DNA of 64,000 nucleotides from contig NC_087068.1 of assembly GCF_963678635.1 (NCBI RefSeq), positions 35,165,436 to 35,229,435 on the forward strand, written 5' to 3'. The notes beneath the pieces were generated by a model. It saw nothing but the letters and a program-made list of their open reading frames with translations, made no database searches and was not told the origin of the DNA. Both the position numbers and the translations under genes were made by a program. Below, one piece after another: positions 33,310 through 44,251 of the stretch. Each line of letters begins with the position of its first letter. Position 1 is the stretch's first letter. The DNA comes from Symsagittifera roscoffensis (Eukaryota > Xenacoelomorpha > Acoela > Convolutidae).

Positions 33310-35725
33310 AAGGAATTGCGCTTTGTGAAGACGTCGAATTGTGTTCCGGACTGGTCCCGACAATTAGGTAGTAACGAGTATCAGTTCAGAGACTTTGAGA
33401 TATCAAAGAACAAAATAATGTAGCCAAGATAACCCAATCAAAATTCTGGCCCATGTGAACTATCTCCCCCCTAAATGGCAAAATCAAAGATTGGCACATA
33501 TTTCATCCTCCTACAGATTTCGTTCTATTTACTTAATTAAGAGATTTCGTCCCATATCCAACATCCTATCATCCCATATCCAAATTTGTGGGACGAAATC
33601 TGTGTACGCTTTGAAATGGGACAGAATCTGCTGAAATTTACTGGGACAAGATCTGTCATGGGACGAAATCTGTCATAGCCAATTCAAACCGTAAAGCCTG
33701 TATGCATTATTGCTCAAATTTGATTCACTTGATCCAAAACTCTTACTACAATTACAGAAATCAATTTAAATTACCAGTCGAAATGTTTGCTTTCAATTTC
33801 ATCATTTCAAATTAATCTTCAGATTGCAAACCAAGTGGGTCTAATTTAGCCGATAAAACAGCAGGCGAAACGATTGAATTAGATTGAATAGTTTGATTTG
33901 ATTTGCAACAGATTTACACCCAAAAAAAATTATATATTTCAGGAAATTGCGATAAATTGCTGTGCAGAAAAATTTAAAAATCTGACTCAACAAATATTCA
34001 TTTCTTCCAGGATAACAGACATCAGGTGCTATTCTTACTTTCAAAATATTTAAAACAGAAAAAAAAGCTCTTGTAATTTCAGCAGATAAAACTCAGTCGA
34101 AACAATAATCGATATCAATCAAGTTTTAAGAAAGTCACTGCTTTACATTCAAAAATTGTCACTGAGTTTCTGATAAAAAGATCTAATACACAGAAGCAAA
34201 GAAGCACTTCGAAATAACAAGCAAAAAAGCGCAAACAGGTCTTTTAAAAGGTAAGAAAATTACTAATAGGCAAATAAGTTGTTCATTAAAAAAAATAACT
34301 CGATATTTAACACACGTTTACTTCTGTGAAAAAACCAACAAAACTACTCCGACAATCTTTTGACACTTAAATTTAAGCACACAGGCAAAGCCGAGCCTCG
34401 CAGCACCTGCGATAAATCAAAAACAATGCTATACAAGACAATGAATAGTAAAATGGGGGTGCGCTTTATGAAGACGTCGATTTGTGTTGCAGACTGGTCC
34501 CGACAATTAAGTAGTGACGAGTATCAGTTCAGAGACTTTGAGATCTCAAAGAACAAAAAATTGTAGCCAAGATAACCCAATCAAAATTCTGGCCCATGTG
34601 AAATATCTCCCCCCTAAATTGCAATTTCAAAGATCCGCACAGATTTCGTCCTACTACAGATTTCATTCTTTTTATTTAGTTAAGAGATTTCGTCCCATAT
34701 CCAACATCCTATCATCCCATACCCAAATTTGTGGGACAAAATCTGTGTACGCTTTAAAATGGGACAAAATCTGCTGAAATTTACAGGGACAAGATCTGTC
34801 ATGGGACGAAATCTGTCATAGCCAATTCAAACCGTAAAGCATGCATGCATTATTGCTCCAATTTGATTCACTTGATCCAAAACTCTTACTACAATTACAG
34901 AAATCAATTTAAATTACCAATCGAAACGATTACTTTCACTTTCATCATTTCAAATACATCTTCAGATTGCAAAACAAGTGTGTCTAATTTAGCCGATAAA
35001 ATAGCAGGCGAAAACAATTGATTTAGATTGAATAGTTTGATTTGATTTGCACCAGGTTTACACCCAAAAAAATTATACATTTCGGGAAATTGCGATAGAT
35101 TGCTGTGCAGAAAACTTTTATAATCTGACTCAACAAATATTCATTTATCCAGGATAACAGACATCAGGTGCTATTCTTACTTTTAAAATATTTAAAACAG
35201 AAAAAATGCTCTTGTAATTTCAGCAGATAAAACTCAGTCGAAACAATAATCGATATCAATCAAGTTTTAAGAAAGTCACTGCTTCACATTCAAAAATTGT
35301 CACTGACTTACTGGTAAAAAGATCTACTACACAGAAGCAAAGAGGCACTTCGAAATAACAAGCAAAAAGTGCAAACAGGACTTTTAAAAGGTAAGAAAAT
35401 TACAACTAGGCAAATAAGTTGTTAAGGACTAATTTATGCGAGTTCACTTGAAAAAAAAACATAAATCGATATTTAACACACATTTACTTCTGTCAAAAAA
35501 CCAACAAAACTGCTCCGACAATCTTACCAAAAACAAAGTTCAAAAAAATTCAACTTAAATTTCGAAACAATTATTTTCAATTTTGATGAAATTGTCGAAT
35601 TTAAGATTATTCTGTCTCGTTTGATCTGACATTTAAATTTAAGCATAGAAGCAAAGTGGAGCCTCGCAGCACCTGCGATTAATCAAAAACATTGCTATAC
35701 AAGACAATTAATCGTAAAAAAATAC
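33310..35725. repeat. Two-copy direct duplication of about 1.1-1.2 kb
   Basis: The block starting gaagacgtcga at 33331 repeats from about 34470 (offset about 1140 bp) with scattered substitutions and a roughly 100-bp extra segment near 35530-35630. Each copy contains a cluster of the motif gggacgaaatctgt in both orientations (33545-33675 and 34685-34815) and ends with a gcctcgcagcacctgcgat palindrome. No gene is supported. Confidence 0.75.
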
Positions 35726-36905
35726 AAAATTGAGTAAAATTGAAAAATTACTTGAAAAAGTCGAAATTCATATCTTTGTCTCCGACAATATTCAAAAACA
35801 ATCTCGAAAAACATTGAGAAACACTTACCCAGCGAAAAGTAAGGCCAAAAAATGGCTTGAACACCGTAGAGCCCATAATAAAAATGCGGCTCTTTTCCAG
35901 TTCCCCCCCTTTCAAATTCAATTTTGAAAAGTCTATTTAACGTTGCCACAATGCAATGCAATTTGGCGTGGTGAACAAATCGACAATTCAGAACAGATTT
36001 CTTCTTCATACTTTACAGCGTAAAATCATGCATTTAGCCGTAATAACACGCAAAACAAACATAAAGCTCGGTATTTTGAAAAGGGGGGAACTGGAAAAGA
36101 GCCAAAAATGCCGTCATAAAAAGTTTGAAGTAGCAAGATTTTGAAACTCGAAGTTTTTACCTCCTTAAACGCACAAAGTACTAGTGGCCAGCTAAACCTT
36201 TAGTCACTTGTTTGATAAACTTTGAATATGATGTACTGATGCGGAATGAAACAGTTAATTTCAAAATTCAAAACCGCAGCTAATTTTTCTCGAAGACATA
36301 ACATTTTTCGTACAATTTTTAAAGCATAGCAGCTAATGCATGAAAGCTTCTCACAACGTGCTGCCTCGATTAGAATCTGGATACCAGATTCGGCCACATA
36401 GTTCTTGAGGAGAGACAAGTTTCAAAAAACAGTTAAAAAATCAAATATTTGACTTTTCCGAGGACTATAACTTTTTGTGGGAGAAAATTTGGGCGTAGCC
36501 GCTTGAGCATGGGGAGCTTCACACAAAAATTTCTTTCGTTTGAACCTAAAATATCAAATATGGGAGGGCAATTTTCGAAAAAAAAAATCAAAAAACGGCT
36601 AAAAAGTTGACTTGTCCGAGGAAGAGGAACTTTTGGGACGTTAGTTTTCGAAAAAAAAGTCAAAAGTTTATAAAAGAAAACTTTCAAAAAAACAAATACT
36701 TGACTTTTTCGAAGGCCACAATTTATTGTTGAAAAAATGATCATAGCCGCTAATGCAGGGGAGATTCATAAACCTGTTGAACTTATTAAATCCTTGGCCA
36801 TAGTTCCTTCCTATTCGTTGAGGTTTCGGAACATAATAAAGCTTGAATTTACACGAATATTCAATTCTCATTTGAACCAACAAGAATTCACTTAAGAGGC
36901 AGTTT
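35726..36905. repeat. AT-rich DNA and 'ctcgagaaa' repeat monomers downstream of mL42
   Basis: Positions 36200-36760 are diverged monomers of the array-type repeat (cgtagccgcttgagcatggg, cgaggaagaggaacttttgg), closely matched by 38390-39150. Positions 35726-36200 hold nothing recognisable. The poly(A) signal of mL42 should lie just below 36906 but is not obvious. Confidence 0.55.
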
Positions 36906-37298
36906 TCACATCAGAGGTCTTTCATCCTCGTCAATAAAACCAGGAAGTTTTCTCTTGATTCTATATCGTGCTCTGTGCACATTTCTGGGCATGAGCTTGA
37001 ACTTTTTCGCTATTTTAAACACACTGGGTGGCTTTGAATCAAGTAGTTCAATCTCTTCGCTTTTCATTGAGAGAACAGTGGACTCGTTCGTTGGTTTCAA
37101 AATCAATACCGAAATTCCCTCAGACGGAAATGGCCTCGTATGTTTGTACTTAAGATTCTGATCTGGGTGATAGAAAATTATGGCATCTTGAGTTTTTGAA
37201 ACAGCCATTTGAGGCGAATAGAAGTGATCCTTCGAAATTTGTCGCCTCAAGCAAATTCTGCAACTAAATAATGCTGCCCTTCTTAGTTCGCCAAACAT
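36906..37298 (-). CDS. MRPL42: Mitochondrial large-subunit ribosomal protein mL42
   Basis: A 130-residue protein that would be imported into mitochondria and built into the large ribosomal subunit. The start chosen is ATG at 37298: it gives MFGELRRAALFSCRICLRR, a basic, acid-poor presequence, while the open frame further upstream is hydrophobic and looks like UTR or intron (an acceptor-like TTTCAG lies about 8 bases before). The family core is visible as IIFYHPDQNLKYKHTRPFP (residues 40-58), followed by a charged helix and a C-terminal Arg/Lys block (PRNVHRARYRIKRKLPG) where human mL42 is also basic. Length fits the family (about 140). It is a single exon within the window and stands alone on the minus strand between repeat blocks. 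The assignment rests on the YHP...Y.HT.P motif. Confidence 0.7.
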   Translation of the reverse strand: MFGELRRAALFSCRICLRRQISKDHFYSPQMAVSKTQDAIIFYHPDQNLKYKHTRPFPSEGISVLILKPTNESTVLSMKSEEIELLDSKPPSVFKIAKKFKLMPRNVHRARYRIKRKLPGFIDEDERPLM

Positions 37299-39787
37299 TT
37301 TCAGAACTGAAATGTACCATTTACATTGAATGAAAAAGAAAATGCGACATAAAAACATAGCCAATCGAAGATTGGAAAAGAGTAATGAACGCAAGTAAAC
37401 AAAAAAAAACACTGACTTTCTTGAAAAATCTCAACTTTCAAATTTCAAATAAAAAATAGATGCCCTTTAAGCTCTTTGCATTTATAGAACAATTTATGAT
37501 AAGCACTTTTTTGATAACATGAACTCAAAGTGAGAAAACTGGATCAATAGGTAAAGTTTTTATTCCCTGGGAAATCTTACAAATATATTCCACTTTCGAA
37601 ACTAGAAATCGTTCACTTTTTGCGCGCCATTTCCACGTTCATGTTTGGAGATTGCTATTTACGTCACTTTCAGCAGATGAAATTCAATTGAACTCAAAAA
37701 GTGCATTATACCTAAGTGCATTAATATTTTTTCCTGAAAAAAAAAACAAAAAAGGAAGACCTATATAAGAGTCTTCACAACGTTCATTACTCTTAATAAA
37801 TGTCTTTTACCTTGCTAGCTGAAGCATTGAAATTTTATTTTCAACAAAATACTGGATGACTTTTGAAAATAATTTTGACCTTGAGACCATGAAAGGGCAA
37901 TGAAATATAGCTTTTAAAAAATTATCGGTACAACGTATTAAATTCCTGAAATATTTCCGACTTTCAAATTTAAACTAAATTGAAACTCTTCTCTGGAATT
38001 TCGCGTTTGCCTTTTTGACGGCAATTTGTGTTCTTTTTCTCTGAAAAACAATATGGCAAAAAGTTGTTGAATGAGAAAGTTTTTTAATCGTGCTCTTGAA
38101 ATTTAGCAAAAATGAAATTCTCCTCCGAAAGAGCGCAATTATTTTGCATTGCTGTTTCAACAGTTCAATGCAGTTTCTAAAGTTCGATTGCAGCTTGAAC
38201 GCCCATTTCACTGTCTCAAGGTCAGAACTCTTTCAAAAAATTAAGACGTTGTCCGATAAACTTGTTATTGAGAGTTGCACAAAAGTTCGGACAGACAGAA
38301 TTAATTAAAACGAGCAACCGTACCATTTTGAAAAATTTTGCATGCAATTTCGTTTTTTCAGACAACCTTGAAATTCAAATTCGGTCCGATAAGTAACGTT
38401 TGCACTCAAACTGATGCGGCACGAAAAAAGTGATTTCAAAATTTGCGCTTCACCCAAAACATCAGTTGTTTCTTTAAAATAGTACTGAAAATTTTTTGAG
38501 AATTTGGATTTTTCTCGAAGACATAACATTTTTCGTACAATTTTTAAAGCATAGCAGCTAATGCATGAAAACTTTTCACAACATGCTGCCTCGATTAAAA
38601 CCTTGATACCAGATTCGGCCACGTTGTTCTTGAGGATAGACAAAAAGTTTCAAAAAACGGTTAAAAAGTCAAATATTTGACTTTTCCGAGGACCACTACT
38701 TTTTGTGGGAGAAAATTTGGGCGTAGCCGCTGGAGCATGGGGAGCTTCACACAAAAATTTTTTTCGTTTGAACCTAAAACATCATACATGGGGGAGCAAT
38801 TATCGAAAAAAAAAATCAAAAAACGGCCAAAAAATTGACTTGTCCGAGGAAGAGAACTTTTGGGACGTTAGTTTTCGAGAAATGTCAAAAAGTTAATTAA
38901 AAAAAAATTCACAAAATGAAAGATTTGAATTTTTCAAAGGCCATAACTTTTTTGGAAAAAAATGAGCATAGAGGCTAATGCAGAGGAGATTCATGAACCT
39001 GTTGAATTTATTAAAACCTTGATATCACATTCGCCTGGTTTGCAAGAGATGATTTTCAAAAATTTCAAAAACGGTCGAAAATGCAATATTTGACTTATCC
39101 GAGGACCATCAGTTTTTGTTTAAAAAAATAGCCATAGCCGCTTGCATATAGGGTCACACAGGGGAGTAGGCGGTCCTTCCATTAGTAAAACTTTTTAAAA
39201 TTGGTGAAGTAGTTTTTGAGAAAAACTAAGTTTCCTGAGAAAAATGACCAAATGTTAAGCTTCTAAAAATTACTTCCCATAGATTTCCAAAACACTTGTT
39301 TTTATCAAACGAATTACAAAATAACTCCGCTTCGAAACAGCGCAATTTAAGGTAATCAAGCCCATATATCAAAATCCGAAAAAATTGAATGATGAAAAAA
39401 GAATTGAAAATCAGAATTTTTTAAATTACAAAACAACTTTCAATTATAGTAAAGACAATTTAAACTTTTGACAAATTCTTTGGAAGTTCGGCTACTTAAG
39501 TGTACCAATTAATGAAAATTGCAATTTAAAAAGCCTAAAATTAGCCGATGGAAATTAGGACGATAACCACGAAATTTTCAAAAAAAAATTATTTGAAAAA
39601 AAATATATTTACAACCTGCGATGAACTAAAAATATTTCCAACATCTGCCAATGGGGACTTAGAAACTCCATTCAATAAATTGCAAGGGAGCTGAACTTTC
39701 AAAATAATGGGCTACGGCAACTCAGCCGACAAAAAAAACAGACGGACGATAATCCGAAAAGGCAACAATATTCTAGCTCGAAAAAAA

Positions 39788-39860
39788 TGGTTCCGGCCGG
39801 GTTCAAACTATAGCCTTTGTCGTCTTTAGTTACTTAACTTCTACGCCAGATGGTTAATTG
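39788..39860 (-). repeat. tRNA-like SINE head
   Basis: The minus strand shows the B-box-like GGGTTTGAACCC variant in the same context as the copies near 6100, 28000 and 31440 (upstream phrases gcaactcagccgacaaaa and gcaacaatattctagc). It is too diverged to fold as a tRNA. Confidence 0.4.
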
Positions 39861-40464
39861 AATTTAGTTTATTGTGGAGTAAATTCAAACATGTGTACCA
39901 TTTCTACAAGCAAAATCGAGGGAGCAAAATCATTTACGGGTAAAATAAAGTAAAGTAACCGGTTGCAACACCCTTACTTAGCTAAAAGGTAAAAACAGCA
40001 TTAACAATTTCTGATAAATTTGAACGAACAATTGTATAGGAAAAAGTATTAATCTCGATTACAAATACAAAAGCTCTCACAATTGACAAAAAATCGAAGA
40101 AAAGAACCAAAGCGCCTAAATGCGTGTCTTCGAAAAGTCATTGACACTTGAACATATTTGAATTTTTCGCTGTTTGGACAAACTTAGTTTATGTAGAGGC
40201 GAACTTGCACTTCGCATACACAAGCAAAATAATGACCATAAACGCTACAGAGAAAAAATGAACGAGTGAAACTTTGAGTCTTCATAATTTCTTAAAATAC
40301 GCGCGCCAATTATGAGTCTACATAATTGCTAAGTGACGGAAGCCAATTATGAAGCATTAGCAGTCAATTTAAAAAAGAAATTTACCAAGTAACACGCCTC
40401 AATTTATAGAGCGCACGCATTTTAACTACTATAGGAAAAAGTTTATTAAAAACATCCGACCACC

Positions 40465-40527
40465 CTGCACAGGCTCGAATCCTCTTATTTTGTTGCCGGG
40501 TCTCCTTCCCTATCTTTACGCTACAGA
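40465..40527 (-). repeat. tRNA-like segment
   Basis: On the minus strand an A-box-like GTAGCGTAAAGATAGGGA is followed by GAGGATTCGAGCC, close to a B box. The acceptor and anticodon stems do not pair convincingly. It is probably a SINE or tRNA remnant. Confidence 0.35.
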
Positions 40528-40934
40528 TCCAAGATACCTTGAAGCTAAAGTGGTACTTTTAATATAAGAGTCTGTGTTAATATCCTTAGCATTCGTTATT
40601 TTTAATAGCTGGTTATTTATCTAATGCACATACTGCAATAAAAGAACACTTTCAAAATGAACACTACGAAATAGCCATAAATTCTTTCATCGATACTTCT
40701 TTGAACTTAAACGATACTAAATTTCTTCACGAAAACGACAACTTTCAACCATGGCACTTCCATGACATAGCCGCAAGGTAACCCTGCTTTAATTGCTTGA
40801 AAACATGATTCAACATGAGTCAAAAAATCTTACCAATTTAAAAAACTGACTCAAGAATCCTGACTAACCTAAAAGAAAATAACTCAGAAACATTTGATTA
40901 CGATTAAATAGTTTTCTGTGATTACTAATTTCGA

Positions 40935-42125
40935 CTAATATTCTTTAATTAGATTGCCAGCAATAACTAGCTTTTGTATCTCACTAGTGCCTTCGTATAT
41001 TTCAGTGATTCTCGCATCTCTGTAATGTCTCTCGGCCGGCATGTCCGTCACAAATCCCATGCCACCGAGCACCTGGATCGCCTGATGAGCACAAAAAGTA
41101 GCCGCTTCTGATGCTGCCAATTTAGCCATTGCAGCCTCTTTAGTGAATTTTTCTCCTGCACTTTGCAATTGAGCCGCATGCCACGTTAACAATCTCGCAC
41201 TCTGTAACCTAGTTTCCATGTCTGCAAGTTTAATTTGAATTGACTGTAGATTGCTGATTGGGCTGCCGAAGCTCTTTCGCTGCATGGCGTAATCAACTGC
41301 ACAATCAATTGAAGCCTGAGCAATTCCGAGAGCTTGCGAAGCTATTCCGATTCTGCCTGAGTCCAAAGTTGCCATCGCAATTTTAAAACCCTCGCCTGGT
41401 TTTCCCAGTAAATTTTCTTTTGGAATTCTGCAGTTTTCTAGGATGATATTACACGTAGAAGAAGCCCTGATTCCCAGTTTATCTTCTTTTTTACCCAAAC
41501 TTAGACCTTCATATGGTTTGGGCACCAAAAACGCACTGATGCCTTTATGTTTGGCATGTTTATCTGTTGTGGCGAAAACAATAGTAGCCTCTGCTTCTAA
41601 GCCATTTGTGATCCAGGCTTTAGTTCCATTTAGCACATAACAATCTGACTCTTCTTTGGCGGTGCATGACGCAGCGCCCGCGTCACTTCCATTTCCTGGT
41701 TCACTCAACGCAAAACATCCAAGTCTAGTTCCGTCGCAAAAAGGTTCAATCCATTCCTTTTTCTGTGCATCATTTCCGAACTTCAAAATAGGCCCTAGAT
41801 ACAAAGAATTGTTGACGCTTACAATTACGCCCGTTGAAGCACATCCTCGGCTAATTTCTTCAACTGCTAATGCGTACGCTAAGTAGTCGAACGCAGCACC
41901 TCCTAATGATGATGGCATGTTCAAAGACAATATTCCCATTTTGCCCAGTTGTTCGATTTGATCACGGGGAAACAGGCTGAATTTATCAAATGTTCGTGCA
42001 TTTGGAATGAGTTGTTCGTTTGTGAAAGCTACCAGCGTTTCTTTCAACATACGATGTGTTTCGGGCAACATGGTTATGTTAGATGCCTTTCTCGATAGAA
42101 TCCTGGAAAAGGCGCGGTTTCGCAT
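40935..42125 (-). CDS. ACADS: Short-chain acyl-CoA dehydrogenase, mitochondrial
   Basis: A 396-residue FAD enzyme that oxidises short acyl-CoA to enoyl-CoA in the first step of mitochondrial fatty-acid beta-oxidation and passes electrons to ETF. The ATG at 42125 gives [16 protein letters not shown], a good mitochondrial presequence; a TTTCAG 12 bases upstream could be a splice acceptor in the 5' UTR. Acyl-CoA dehydrogenase signature 1 is at 139-151 ([13 protein letters not shown]), signature 2 at 351-370 ([20 protein letters not shown]), and the catalytic Glu378 lies in IYEGTSEIQ, the position used by short-chain members. Length and domain order are complete, with no frameshift. The whole reading frame is one exon, unlike its split neighbours. 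Short/branched-chain ACADSB is the main alternative. Confidence 0.93.
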   Translation of the reverse strand: MRNRAFSRILSRKASNITMLPETHRMLKETLVAFTNEQLIPNARTFDKFSLFPRDQIEQLGKMGILSLNMPSSLGGAAFDYLAYALAVEEISRGCASTGVIVSVNNSLYLGPILKFGNDAQKKEWIEPFCDGTRLGCFALSEPGNGSDAGAASCTAKEESDCYVLNGTKAWITNGLEAEATIVFATTDKHAKHKGISAFLVPKPYEGLSLGKKEDKLGIRASSTCNIILENCRIPKENLLGKPGEGFKIAMATLDSGRIGIASQALGIAQASIDCAVDYAMQRKSFGSPISNLQSIQIKLADMETRLQSARLLTWHAAQLQSAGEKFTKEAAMAKLAASEAATFCAHQAIQVLGGMGFVTDMPAERHYRDARITEIYEGTSEIQKLVIAGNLIKEY

Positions 42126-44024
42126 CTCAAAACTAATCTGAAAGGTACATAGTAGACTGACACTTTGTGAGTTGCGATTCCATTCCGACAAAAATACCCT
42201 CCAAATTTTCCATCCAGAATATAGTCTGATAATTTGACAATCTAGTCTCTTAAACTCTAGAATCCAAATTTTAAAAAAATATATACATATCACAAAAACC
42301 CTGCTTTTATAAAAGAAGTTTGATCAGATGTAGCCATATCTAGTTCCGAAAAATTCCATCCAAAACCTACAGGTTTTTGAGATATTGACAAGGTTGCAGA
42401 ACTTTGTTTTTCCCCATTATTCATTTCATTATGAATAATGTCTGGTTTTTAGCATTTCAAATCAATAACCATACAAGCTTAATTATAGATACGATTTACC
42501 AAAAAATTCTTGTCTGCCTGGTTTGATGTGCATGCACGCGTATATACAGAATCGCACCTACGCTTCGCGAAACATGTGATGCATCAAACAGAAAAAAAAA
42601 CACTGACTTTGTTGAAAAAATCTAACTTAAAAAAAAATAGATGCCCTTTAAGCTCTTTGAATTTCTAGAACAAATTATGATTGGCGCTTTTTTGATAACA
42701 GTAACCCAACTTGAGAAAACTGGATCAAAAGGTAAACTTAGTACTCCGCTGGAAATCTAAAAATTAAATCCCACTTTCGAAACTAAAAATTGTTCACATT
42801 TTATCGCACCATTTCCACGTTTGAATTTGGAGAGCGCTATTTACGTAACTTTCAGCAGATGAATTTCAATTGAACACAAAAAGTGCAAATATACCTAAGT
42901 GAATACATAAATGCATTAATATGTATGAATACACATCTGTAGTTATTAGAGCATTAAGGCTTTTTCCTGGAAAAAAACCGAAAAAATCACCAAGACCTAA
43001 AAAAGAGTCTTCACTACGTTCATTACTCTCAATCAGTCGTGAAGACAACCACTGAGAGACAGCTTAGGCAATCAAAACAAAAGCAGTACAAAATTAACTC
43101 AAATAACGAAATTAAAATTCTAACGAACAATTGAGTCTTAAGGCACCATTTGCATTGATCAACTAATGGCACTAAGTTCAATACTGACGCTGATGATGAT
43201 GACTGTTTCATTAGATACTGAAGGAAGATGTAGATGCTACTGCACTCTCCTCTTCGATCTTGTTCACTATGAAAAAAATTAAGGCGACCAAATGTCCTCA
43301 TATTGACCATGCATTCAGTTATTCCTTATTCCAGATTTTGTTCCGACCATTTGAAAAATGGGTAGGAACTTTGTATTTGGGTGTGCTTTAGTTTATTTTT
43401 CTTTTTTATTTTCGTGGCAAAATCAGCTATTAAATCCCTTTCAGTCGTGATTCGAACGACATTATAACTTTCGAAAAAGTTTTCCCAGTGTCGAGAAAAA
43501 CCGGTTAGAAATTTTTGATTTTTCGTCTAAATTCGAGCGAATAAAGCGAACGAGCAAGATTGTATAATCTTTTTGTTTTCAACGAAAATCAGGTACCACA
43601 AAAAATTATCGTAATGGGTCGAGCGATAACTATGACTGTAAAATAAGACTAAATTATAGTTTCACGTCAGATCCTTTTATCGCACCACGCAAAAAAGTAC
43701 AATTTGAAAAAAACTTTTTTGTAGTTTTTTAAAGACTATGGTCGGAAAATTCTGGGCTACTTGCACAGTTACTGGCTATCCGCTATCCATGTCTAAGTTA
43801 GCTATTGTTTCGAAGAGGCATATATTTATCAAACTTCTTGATCTTCGTAAGCCTGTGAAATGTCTTCTTGCTCGTATACCAAAAGCGCTATTACAAAAAA
43901 AATTCAGGCTGTTTGACAAAAAAGTGATACCGTTGCTCAGAACAACACCACTCGAATGAACTATTAGTCTCAATTAAGAGCTAAAAAGAGAATTATTCAC
44001 ATTTTGAGTAATGATTTGGTTGCC
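42126..44024. other. Intergenic DNA between ACADS and the endophilin-like gene
   Basis: An upstream open extension of the ACADS frame to 42293 is probably UTR. Positions 42600-43030 are a copy of the 37380-37810 dispersed repeat, ending in the same agagtcttcac palindrome. Positions 43030-44024 are AT-rich; a weak open frame at 43029-43310 (minus) shows no family features. Confidence 0.5.
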
Positions 44025-44251
44025 CTAACCTCCATTCGTTTTTCCACTTCGGCTTTCGGCGATGTCATCCCGACTGTTGTTGTTTTCCTCCATTTTGGTT
44101 AGAGCGGTCTGTGACTCTGTGAAGTACTTCTGCTGCAGCTTCATGAACTCGTGAGTCATGTTGCTAATTTCCGCCTGCATCACCGGCAGTTTGGACTTGG
44201 CTTGTCGTTCGAAGTCCTCCATCGCCACAGTCAGAGCATCAGTTGCCTCAT
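44025..44251 (-). CDS. Endophilin-like gene, last exon seen
   Basis: The acceptor GAATTTTAG lies before 44251. The exon encodes DEATDALTVAMEDFERQAK..., a long amphipathic helix ending in a Ser/Asn/Gly-rich tail and TAG at 44027-44025. The sequence matches the third BAR helix by pattern. Confidence 0.68.

Larger units (their letters stand above)
37299..40934. other. Intergenic repeats between mL42 and the acyl-CoA dehydrogenase
   Basis: Positions 37380-37810 are a dispersed repeat (actgactttcttg..., atagatgccctttaagctc, ending agagtcttcacaacgttc) found again at 42600-43030 and in part at 51690-51990. Positions 38390-39150 repeat the 36200-36760 monomers. Positions 39700-39860 and 40465-40527 hold tRNA-like SINE heads. 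The rest is AT-rich with nothing recognisable. Confidence 0.6.

Noticed and set aside
36906-37412. Longer 168-codon start for mL42
   Set aside because: The upstream part is Phe/Leu-rich and not mitochondrial-leader-like; ATG at 37298 fits family length.
40935-42293. Longer 452-codon start for the ACADS protein
   Set aside because: The extra 56 residues are hydrophobic and unlike any presequence; ATG at 42125 gives a proper mitochondrial leader.
43029-43310. 93-codon minus-strand ORF as an exon
   Set aside because: No flanking splice sites that keep a frame with neighbours and no recognisable motif.
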